From Cyanobacteria bacterium UBA11370 (GTDB lineage: Bacteria; Cyanobacteriota; Cyanobacteriia; Cyanobacteriales; Coleofasciculaceae), in assembly GCA_003486645.1 (NCBI GenBank), contig DNGI01000482.1, positions 2,271-12,665 on the forward strand: a stretch of DNA of 10,395 nt. The letters run 5' to 3'. The position numbers were made by a program, and so were the translations under genes. Of the stretch, positions 1-6,050 are shown in pieces. Position 1 is the stretch's first letter, and every line of letters starts with the position of its first letter. Under the pieces are notes generated by a model. The model had not been told where the DNA came from, did not search any database, and was given only the letters and a program-made list of their open reading frames with translations.

Positions 1-50
1 GGGTTGGGGGAGGGGTCAAATGGCTAATTGAGATTGGTGCAAGCTCTCAA

Positions 51-80
51 TTACATCCGTTACATCCGTTACCTAATCCG
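51..80. repeat. 9-bp direct repeat at the 3' end of the exoprotein gene
   Basis: TTACATCCG occurs twice in tandem (51-59 and 60-68), followed by the expanded copy TTACCTAATCCG (69-80). The array overlaps the last codons and stop of the exoprotein gene on the minus strand. It looks like a slippage-type tandem duplication; no function can be assigned. Confidence 0.7.
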
Positions 81-2250
81 TTGCCATTGGGTGACAAGGG
101 ATAGAATTATACCGATTTCCGTTAGGCGTGGAGGCGCTGGCGACGAGGATAATCTGTCCATCGGGAGTTTTCACCCAGCCTTGGGCTTCGATAATTGGAT
201 TACGGCTATTCTCCGCGTTTCCCTCTGTCTGTGTTTCTGTGTCTTGTTCTCCAGTTGCCAGAGTTCCTAAATCATCCAGTACGGTATCGGCGGTGAGGAT
301 ATCATCGGGACTGGAGGGTATGCCGCCGCGTCCGGTGATGATAAATTGGTTGGCGTTGTTGTTTGCCTGTGGGGTGCAGGTGCGATCGAATTCCTGGGTA
401 GAGTCGGTGAAGTTACTGGGTAATTGATTGAGTCCTTGACTGGGGTCAATGAAGGTAATAATGTTTACTTGACCTGAAGAACCAGATTGAGAAGTCGCAT
501 CAATATCATTGGTCATATTTCCACGGTTTGCTTCCCGTTCCTCGATTCTAAAGATTCCTTGAGCGTTGATGGAAATATTACCGCCGTCTCCATCTTTTGC
601 ACTGGCAATGATATCGCTACCGTTATTTTCTTCGGGTGGTAAGGCTGTGAGGACTCCGGTATTAATTCTGATATTGCCGCCATTGGCATTGCCTGTAGCT
701 CTTGCGGAAATTAGACTTTCATTTTGTAAGAGTAAGGATTCTGATATCGTGAGAGTTATATTTGCACCTTCATTTTGTTGATTGCTTGTCGTTGGTCCCG
801 TTTCAGCGGTCAGTTCTCCTTGATTGAGGACTAGGGAATTGGCAGTGATTGTGACATTGCCTGCTGTACCTGTACTGCTTGTGTTAGCAATAATTTGACT
901 ATCATTAAATGTGACTTCACCAGGACTAGTAATCGTGACATTCCCGGCTTGATCACTGCCTTTTGTGTCACTTTCAATTGAGCTATTATTAAATGTAAGA
1001 TTACCGGAACTCGTAACGATAACATCTCCAGAGCGCCCTTCACCACCAACATTCAAAGTTATAGGATTACCAAATGGCTGCGGAACGCTCACCTGCTTAC
1101 TGGTAAGGATGTCGGTATCAGTGACGGATAAATTTCCAAATCCAGTTATCCTAACCGTTCCAGATCGGGATGACGAGGATAAAGTTAAAATTTCTAAGTT
1201 CGTCACGGTGTTCTGAGCTTCTAGGGTGACATTCCCACCCTTTCCAGCATCTCCTTCCTCAGAAATGGAAAAAGAAGCTAGGGCTGCTTTAGTAGAACCT
1301 CCTCTAATATCTCCACGCCTAGCGGAGAGCAAAATCGCTCCTCCATCTCCCGCTGTGCCAGAAGGAGAGAACGAGCTAGAGTTCAAGTCGCCAGAGATGG
1401 TGAGGTTGCCATTGGTTGTTACCAGGCGAATATTTCCCCCATCTCCCCGTTCGCCACCAACAGAGAACGAGTAAGAGGACAAGTGGCCAGAGTTGGAGAG
1501 GTTGCCATTGGTTGCCACCAGACTAATATTTCCCCCTCTAACTGTGCCAGGATCAGAGGCTCCAGGGTCCAAGTCCCCAGAGTTAGTGAGGTTGCCATTT
1601 GTCGCCACCAGACTAATATCTCCCCCTCGTGCTGTCAGACGACCCCTATTGACAACACTACTACCAATTAACGTCAGAGACTCTCCAAAATCTACCTGTA
1701 AATCCCCCGAATTACGAATCATTCCCCTGGCAGAATTCGCCCCAAACTGCAACCCTGGAGTAACATTAACCGTCAACAACGGCGGCGCTTGTGGATTCGT
1801 CGCACTAAACTCACTCCCATCGGCAAACTTAAAGCTATTTGCCGTAGACGCAAAAAACGAACCGCCAATATCTAACCTGGCATTTCGCCCCAAAATAATC
1901 CCATTGGGATTAATTAAAAATAGATTCGCCCTTCCATTCGCCCGAATCAACCCATCAATATTTGAAATTGAATTACCTGTAACGCGAGTCAGAATATTCT
2001 GAATATCCAAGGCATTATCAAAAAATGCCTCACCTCCTGTTGGTACAGAAAACTCCTGGAAACTGTGGAATAGATTAACCCCCCGCACCGTACCGCCAGT
2101 AATTTTACAAACCAAACATCCGGGCGTAACATCGGAATTAACCGGAAGTGTATTATCTCGTACAATTTGAGCAAGGGAAGTAGTCATGATTCCTAGACAG
2201 CCGAAGGTAATGCTGCTAGCCATCCCAACTTTAAAAATGACCTGTTTCAT
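73..2250 (-). CDS. Filamentous haemagglutinin-like secreted exoprotein (TpsA type)
   Basis: This 725-residue protein resembles the cyanobacterial filamentous haemagglutinin N-terminal domain family, which is exported by two-partner secretion through an outer-membrane TpsB pore. I chose the ATG at 2250 because it gives a classical signal peptide (MKQVIFK, a hydrophobic core, cleavage near SLA27/Q28); an ATG at 2289 would add 13 polar residues in front of it. Residues about 28-150 are the TPS domain, with the NPNGI motif at 114-118. Residues about 208-560 are beta-helix-like repeats rich in Gly, Asn, Ser and Thr (GGN-I, NGNLT). The C-terminus has a Cys-containing segment (C625), the motif FIITGRGG near 636-643, and WVKTPDGQIILVA at 692-704, which I know from cyanobacterial members. 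It is probably surface-exposed or released and may act in adhesion (inference). No TpsB gene is in the window. No clear Shine-Dalgarno site precedes the start. Confidence 0.9.
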   Translation of the reverse strand: MKQVIFKVGMASSITFGCLGIMTTSLAQIVRDNTLPVNSDVTPGCLVCKITGGTVRGVNLFHSFQEFSVPTGGEAFFDNALDIQNILTRVTGNSISNIDGLIRANGRANLFLINPNGIILGRNARLDIGGSFFASTANSFKFADGSEFSATNPQAPPLLTVNVTPGLQFGANSARGMIRNSGDLQVDFGESLTLIGSSVVNRGRLTARGGDISLVATNGNLTNSGDLDPGASDPGTVRGGNISLVATNGNLSNSGHLSSYSFSVGGERGDGGNIRLVTTNGNLTISGDLNSSSFSPSGTAGDGGAILLSARRGDIRGGSTKAALASFSISEEGDAGKGGNVTLEAQNTVTNLEILTLSSSSRSGTVRITGFGNLSVTDTDILTSKQVSVPQPFGNPITLNVGGEGRSGDVIVTSSGNLTFNNSSIESDTKGSDQAGNVTITSPGEVTFNDSQIIANTSSTGTAGNVTITANSLVLNQGELTAETGPTTSNQQNEGANITLTISESLLLQNESLISARATGNANGGNIRINTGVLTALPPEENNGSDIIASAKDGDGGNISINAQGIFRIEEREANRGNMTNDIDATSQSGSSGQVNIITFIDPSQGLNQLPSNFTDSTQEFDRTCTPQANNNANQFIITGRGGIPSSPDDILTADTVLDDLGTLATGEQDTETQTEGNAENSRNPIIEAQGWVKTPDGQIILVASASTPNGNRYNSIPCHPMATD
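1384..1629 (-). repeat. Three tandem coding repeats in the exoprotein beta-helix
   Basis: Three copies of a 20-residue unit with consensus GGN-I-LVATNGNL-NSGDL lie at 1570-1629, 1480-1539 and 1384-1443. They are separated by variable Gly/Ser-rich linkers of 10 and 12 residues. The DNA copies are also very similar (GAGGTTGCCATT in each on the plus strand), which suggests recent duplication. Each unit probably adds one turn or coil to the beta-helix. Confidence 0.75.
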
Positions 2251-2293
2251 AATATCTAGCTCAGTAGACTTACTCCATTCCGTTCTCACACTC

Positions 2294-2326
2294 AGAAGTC
2301 GGGTTTCTTAAAGAAACCCGACTTCT
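2294..2326. repeat. Perfect 33-bp palindrome between two minus-strand genes
   Basis: The arm AGAAGTCGGGTTTCTT is followed by one A and then its exact reverse complement, giving 16+1+16 bp. It lies in the gap between the FecR/TPR gene (stop at 2346) and the exoprotein start (2250). The sequence resembles dispersed palindromic repeats that I recall from many cyanobacterial genomes. As RNA it would form a very stable hairpin, so it may act as a processing site or partial terminator between the genes, but no T-run follows it. Confidence 0.8.
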
Positions 2327-2345
2327 CAACCTTGTGCCTATCTGC

Positions 2346-3434
2346 TTAACGATTAGAATCAGCTAACGTCAGACTCCGCTGTTGTAATGCTTCTACCCGT
2401 TCCGAATCTCCCAATTGCTGATAGTTAACCTGCGCCTCATCTAACAAATTAACCGCTTCACTGGGATTTCCCAACATTACCATCACCTCCGCTAACCCTA
2501 CCTGCGCCGCCGCTTGTCCCTCAATATCCTCACTAGCAGCCAGTGCGATCGCCTCCTCATACCGTTCCTTCGCCAGCAGATTCAGCCCTGAATACCGATA
2601 GAGATCCCCAAGCATTTGGTAAACTTGAACCGTTGTACTTCCTGCCTTAACGAACGGCTCAAGAGTTGCGATCGCCTCACTCACCAAATCCTCTTCAAAA
2701 TACAGATCAGCCATTGCTAAAGCCTGGGCTTCTGGAGATAATTCAGATTGAGCGATGTCGTTAATTTTCGTCCGAACTCGCTCTGCAACATCCGGATAAA
2801 CTAACTTAAATCCCGAATCTGTAGCCCCTTCATCCCACTGCGATGAAGTCCCATTATCCGCTTCAACAATAACCGAATAAACTTTTCCCGGCTGTAGCAC
2901 TTGCTCACCCGAATAAACAACCTCACTCCCACTAATTTCAGTTTCCCAATTTACCCCTGATCCCACAACACGCACCGTATAGCGAGTGACACCAGAAATC
3001 GGATTCCAACGTAACGTCGGTGTATCATCCAGCAATCCGCCTCGACGTGGGGTAATAAGGTAAGGAATCGTCGAATCATTACCCCCTGGAAAACTATCGA
3101 TCTGTTCCGGTTGGCGTAACGGAGTACGATTTGAATTACCGCAAAAATAAGAAACTGGATAAATCTGAGTCGGAGGAACTCGTAAAGGCGGCGAACCTGC
3201 ACAACTTACAGCCGCTTTCACTCCCTGGGAGGCTTGTAATTGATCCCCACTATTGAGTAATGTACCCACTCCGACTGTACTAAAATTCGACCATCCCTAA
3301 CGCTTAAGCCTTAGCGAACCTTCAGCAACTCGATTTTGACTTGCCATAGCCACTGTCGGTAGGGTGATGATTGCTAACCCGACAGCTAAAAATAAAGAAA
3401 CCTGTCCTTTCGATTTCATCATTGACGGTAGCAT
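2346..3434 (-). pseudogene. Secreted FecR-like/Fn3/TPR protein interrupted by one in-frame amber codon
   Basis: Read from the ATG at 3434, this frame gives a clear signal peptide (MMKSKGQVSLFLAVG start, cleavage near AMA31/S32), runs to ...LRLKR45, meets TAG at 3297-3299, and continues in the same frame as GWSNFSTVGVGTLLNSGDQL to the stop at 2346. Without the TAG it would be 362 residues. The part after the stop matches a cyanobacterial family I know: a FecR-like segment (about 40-105), an Fn3-like domain (about 125-215, including LRWNPISGVTRYTVR), then TPR-like helices (about 217-362). In that family the residue before GW is usually Glu or Gln, one base from TAG. A GTG at 3269 could start a 307-residue product, but it would lack a signal peptide. 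It may be a true nonsense mutation, a readthrough site or a base-call error. It is probably an envelope or periplasmic protein paired with the exoprotein next door (inference). Confidence 0.8.
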
Positions 3435-3473
3435 AACGTTTTCTCACATTGTTTAGGTTTTTAGGAATATGTA

Positions 3474-3488
3474 GAACTTCCGAAGTTC
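3474..3488. promoter_or_regulatory. 15-bp inverted repeat, possible operator
   Basis: GAACTTC-C-GAAGTTC is a perfect 7+1+7 inverted repeat about 40 bases upstream of the FecR/TPR gene start. On the minus strand it is directly followed by TACATATT, which could serve as a -10 element. That placement suits a repressor or activator site. No regulator can be named. Confidence 0.35.
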
Positions 3489-3544
3489 ATCCTTTAATTC
3501 CGGGTTATCTGTCAAATCACTGGCAGTAGATGGGTTGCCATTTC

Positions 3545-3649
3545 ATATCAAATCCGGTTAATTAGTCTGACTCGCTGTCAACAAAAACCCTGTAGAGACG
3601 TTGCAATGCAACGTCTCTACAATGCGTGCATTCACGCCGGATTTGATAT
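3545..3649. mobile_element. MITE-like 105-bp nested inverted-repeat element
   Basis: The outer arms ATATCAAATCCGG (3545-3557) and CCGGATTTGATAT (3637-3649) are perfect 13-bp inverted repeats. They enclose a second perfect palindrome, TGTAGAGACGTTGCA-A-TGCAACGTCTCTACA (3591-3621). There is no coding capacity. Both sequences resemble dispersed repeats I recall from other cyanobacterial genomes, so this is probably a small non-autonomous element. I see no convincing target-site duplication. It sits in the gap between the TPR membrane gene and the FecR/TPR gene, where it could affect transcription of the latter or the 3' end of the former. Confidence 0.65.
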
Positions 3650-3699
3650 CCTATCTATTGAAATAATCATTACTAAAAACTTCACCTCCTCCTAATTCT

Positions 3700-4980
3700 C
3701 TACGGATTACCCGATTTCGCCTTAGCACCCTGAGTTGATTGATTGCTTGTAGAATTCAGCCGTTGTTGGGCAATATCAAACCACTTATCCTCATCAGGAT
3801 TAAGTCCATCAACCAAATCCCGACACTTTTGCCACGAGGGAATTGCCCCTTTTTTATCACCTTTAGCTTCTTTTACCTGAGCCAATAAACAGTAAGCTGA
3901 AGCTTGATTGCCCCCTAAATCAATTGCTTGTTGAAGGTTAGCTTCAGCTTCATCATACCGAGCCTGTTTCAACCGTGCCCAGCCGAGGTTTTTGAGCAGG
4001 AAGTAACTCTCACTATTGTCTTGAGCTTGTAGAAGTCCCTGTTTTAATAAAAAGGCAGCCGCCGCATAATCTTTTCCTTCTAAGATATACAAGCGACCTA
4101 GGTTACTATACGCGCTAACATACCCTCCAAAAATAGCGATTCGGTATTGAGCGCGAGCTTTTTCAAAGTCTAGCAAGTTTTCGTAAACTGAACCCAACCT
4201 AAAATGAGCTTCCATATTATTCGGATCGAGTTCAGTCGCCCGACGGTAATCAGCTAAAGCACTTGTGGGTTGTCCAGCGACTTCATCTTTCTTACCCTCT
4301 TCGACATAAAAATTAGCAATTTTCGGTAAAGAACTTTGCAACCCAACTAAACTCAAGAGAACCAATAAAGAAGTACCCAGCTTCACCTCATGCCAAAAAT
4401 GCTTGGGAATTTTGAAACTTTCGAGTATATTTTCAATAACATGGCGACCTGTTTCGGTTAATGTCCCCCCGGCCGCCGTGAGAGCAAGTACAGCCTGACC
4501 CACGACGGTTAATGCTCCCAGGGTATCTACCCCTCCACTCAAAAACCGTGCCGAAATAGCGGCAACTAAACTAAAATTAACCGTTAGAACAGGTACTGTC
4601 AGCGCTCCCCACAACCAGTCATAACGATCCCAAGGATGGAGGCGTTCCACAGTGTCTAAAAACCACCACCAAGCCGTCAGTGGCGGATTGAGAATTGCGC
4701 GTAATTCGGCTAAAGGCGCTAATTTAGCGATCGCTTCCCCTTGTCGCTTTAAGCGTTGGTCTAATTCATGGAGAGTCAGTAAGATTACCTTCGGGTTTTC
4801 GGATTCTTCCGCTAGCAACCACTGGATGCGATCGCGCACAATCAAAACATCTAAAATCGTTTCAGTACCAATTCGAGTATCGAGATTTTTTTGAGTTCGT
4901 TGATTAGCAATGAATTCTTCGAGCGACGTAAGACCGTCAGTATAGTGACTGATAGCATTCTCTAAATCAAGGAAAGTCAT
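3700..4980 (-). CDS. TPR-repeat membrane protein of unknown function
   Basis: The protein is 426 residues. Residues 1-95 are polar and helical with no signal peptide. Hydrophobic segments lie near 124-146, 154-173 and 200-218, followed by about five TPR-like helix pairs from 223 to 392 (for example ALADYRRATELDPNN at 241-255 and YDEAEANLQQAIDLGG at 342-357). A Ser/Gln/Lys-rich tail ends the chain. An odd number of membrane spans would put the N-terminal and TPR regions on opposite sides of the membrane. The ATG at 4980 is supported by AAGG at 4988-4991, seven bases upstream. It is co-oriented with the FecR/TPR and exoprotein genes but separated from them by 265 bp holding the MITE-like element, so co-transcription is uncertain. 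The TPRs imply protein-protein scaffolding; the partner is unknown. Confidence 0.85.
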   Translation of the reverse strand: MTFLDLENAISHYTDGLTSLEEFIANQRTQKNLDTRIGTETILDVLIVRDRIQWLLAEESENPKVILLTLHELDQRLKRQGEAIAKLAPLAELRAILNPPLTAWWWFLDTVERLHPWDRYDWLWGALTVPVLTVNFSLVAAISARFLSGGVDTLGALTVVGQAVLALTAAGGTLTETGRHVIENILESFKIPKHFWHEVKLGTSLLVLLSLVGLQSSLPKIANFYVEEGKKDEVAGQPTSALADYRRATELDPNNMEAHFRLGSVYENLLDFEKARAQYRIAIFGGYVSAYSNLGRLYILEGKDYAAAAFLLKQGLLQAQDNSESYFLLKNLGWARLKQARYDEAEANLQQAIDLGGNQASAYCLLAQVKEAKGDKKGAIPSWQKCRDLVDGLNPDEDKWFDIAQQRLNSTSNQSTQGAKAKSGNP

Positions 4981-5098
4981 AAAAGAACCTTGATATCAAA
5001 GAGCTTGTTTGTTGTTTAATATAGTATGGCTCATTCTCATCAAGACTGAAAATCAACCCGATCGCAAAAATTATTTTCTCTCCTACTCCCCCTTTAGA

Positions 5099-5215
5099 TT
5101 AGGCATCTTGCCACCGTTGGGAATTAGTGAGTTGGCGCAGTCGGTAAAAATCAATAGCGTCAGCTAATAGGGTTTTGTCCTCTGATTGGGGGCGGTATCC
5201 GGGTTTGAGGATCAT
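5099..5215 (-). pseudogene. N-terminal fragment of a cyanobacterial hypothetical protein (38 codons)
   Basis: An ATG at 5215 opens a 38-codon frame beginning MILKPGYRPQSEDKTLLADA and ending LTNSQRWQDA before TAA at 5099-5101. The pattern of P-x-S-x-D, then acidic residues, then F-x-LRQLT-x-x-x-R resembles the start of small cyanobacterial hypothetical proteins that I recall as longer, about 70-100 residues. The rest of such a protein is not seen in any frame downstream, so I read this as a truncated remnant. It could instead be a real short peptide or chance. Confidence 0.35.
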
Positions 5216-5221
5216 GAGAGA

Positions 5222-5259
5222 GGGAGAGGGAGAGGGTGAGGGGGGGAGGGGGTGAGGGG
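5222..5259 (+). repeat. G-run array with G-quadruplex potential
   Basis: Six runs of three to seven G (5222-5224, 5228-5230, 5234-5236, 5240-5246, 5248-5252, 5256-5259) are separated by spacers of one to three bases such as AGA and TGA. This fits a canonical intramolecular G-quadruplex on the plus strand. It lies upstream of the structured region and next to the start of the gene fragment at 5215. Confidence 0.7.
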
Positions 5260-5310
5260 AGTCAGATTTTTACCTTATATTGATATAGTTTAAACTAGTG
5301 GGAAGAGAAG

Positions 5311-5697
5311 GTTATCGTTGTAAGCAACCCCGGTCTAAAGACACGGAGCTTCAGCTATGAAATTAGCGAAAGCTGTGCTTACCCGCCTAAGTCCCCTGCG
5401 GACTACGTTATCGGCAAGAGTTAAAGAACCTACCAGTGGATGCTCCCGCTAGTCCCCTGCTCTAGAACCAAAAAGTTAAACAGTTTTAAGGTCACTGAAA
5501 CAGTGCTTTTTGGATAGTTACCGACCGATAACATTGGCAAAGCTAACTTTACCCGCAAGGGAAAATTGGAGACAACCATATCTCCATGGAGGGGCAACCA
5601 TACCCCTCCACCCCGAAAGGGGTAGGCGGTTAAAACCGCTATTGTGCGTTCCTCTCGGCTCTAAAGAGACAGAGTTTCCCGCAACGGAGGATATCTG
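5311..5697 (+). ncRNA. Candidate structured RNA / long leader of the small secreted protein gene
   Basis: This coding-free stretch is dense in helices on the plus strand. GTAAGCA (5320-5326) pairs with TGCTTAC (5376-5382) and encloses two hairpins (5330-5346 and 5352-5375), giving a three-way junction. AGTCC/GGACT closes 5390-5404. GTTATCGG (5407-5414) pairs with CCGATAAC (5525-5532) as a long-range 8-bp helix. Inside it CCAAAAAG (5468-5475) pairs with CTTTTTGG (5506-5513), around CACTG-AAA-CAGTG. CCC-GCAA-GGG (5552-5561) and CCCC-GAAA-GGGG (5611-5622) are GNRA-capped hairpins. GGAGGGG/CCCCTCC (5588-5609), GCGGTT/AACCGC (5626-5639) and a CTCT/AGAG hairpin (5652-5674) follow. Direct repeats of AGTCCCCTGC lie at 5390 and 5451. 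It could be a cis-regulatory leader or a mobile-element RNA such as the HEARO/omega-RNA class; the family is not established. Boundaries are approximate. Confidence 0.6.
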
Positions 5698-6003
5698 ATG
5701 AAAACTGCATTTATTATTCTCACCGCTGTTCTTGCTACAATTAGCTTAACCCGGCAACTTTCTGCTCAAGCACGAACCCCAGCTCAAGAGTTTTTTGAGC
5801 AAGGATGGCGAGAATTAGAGCAACAAATTCAGATTCTTCAGGGAGAACAGAGGAACTCAGAGGAGAACTCTCAACAGCAAGAATCCGAACCTTTGTTGCA
5901 AGTTAATCCTTCTGCGTCTCCCGAAGCCAATCCAACGCCAAATGAGGTAGAAAGTCCATCCCAGAGACCTGATGATCAAAGGAACAACATCCGTGAAAAT
6001 TAG
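5698..6003 (+). CDS. Small secreted protein of unknown function
   Basis: The product is 101 residues. MKTAFIILTAVLATISL is a signal-peptide core with likely cleavage near SA23 or AQA25. After it comes an amphipathic helical stretch rich in Glu and Gln (about 28-52, EFFEQGWRELEQQIQIL), then a low-complexity Ser/Pro/Asn/Glu tail to the end. The start is well supported: GGAGG at 5686-5690 is seven bases upstream of the ATG. It is the only convincing plus-strand gene here, sits directly behind the structured leader, and is convergent with cysE. I do not recognise a family. The short helix plus disordered tail suggests a periplasmic or envelope peptide, not an enzyme (inference). Confidence 0.7.
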   Translation: MKTAFIILTAVLATISLTRQLSAQARTPAQEFFEQGWRELEQQIQILQGEQRNSEENSQQQESEPLLQVNPSASPEANPTPNEVESPSQRPDDQRNNIREN

Positions 6004-6010
6004 TTGATAC

Positions 6011-6033
6011 TCCGCCGCTTAAAACACGGCGGA
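6011..6033. terminator. GC-rich hairpin between convergent genes, also similar to an IS605-type end
   Basis: TCCGCCG (6011-6017) and CGGCGGA (6027-6033) form a perfect 7-bp stem with a nine-base loop, between the stop of the small secreted protein gene and the stop of cysE. Its position suits a bidirectional terminator, but neither side has a real T-run. Read on the minus strand the surroundings run GAATCCGCCG...CGGCGGAGTATCAA. This resembles the hairpin ends of IS200/IS605 tnpB elements, with TTGAT at 6004-6008 on the plus strand like the target site of that family. Confidence 0.45.
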
Positions 6034-6050
6034 TTCTAAAATGCTACCTG

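Noticed and set aside
1480..1629. Regularly spaced repeats considered as a CRISPR array
   Set aside because: Only three units, imperfect, in frame and coding for beta-helix turns; the spacers also encode linker residues.
1493..2002. 169-codon plus-strand frame, plus other plus-strand frames across 28-2002
   Set aside because: They are antisense shadows of the exoprotein gene, rich in Pro and Ser from its Gly/Asn codons, without independent gene signals.
5021..5026. TACTAT on the minus strand as the -10 box of the TPR membrane gene
   Set aside because: No acceptable -35 hexamer at 16-18 bases; too weak to list as a promoter.
5311..5697. Group II intron or tRNA within the structured region
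   Set aside because: No domain V-like hairpin, no intron-encoded protein, and no tRNA arms or T-loop sequence could be found by eye.
5510..5698. 62-codon plus-strand frame whose TGA overlaps the ATG at 5698 (TGATG)
   Set aside because: It starts with TTG, lies wholly across the hairpins of the structured region, and its sequence is explained by those helices. Kept only as a possible translational-coupling remnant.
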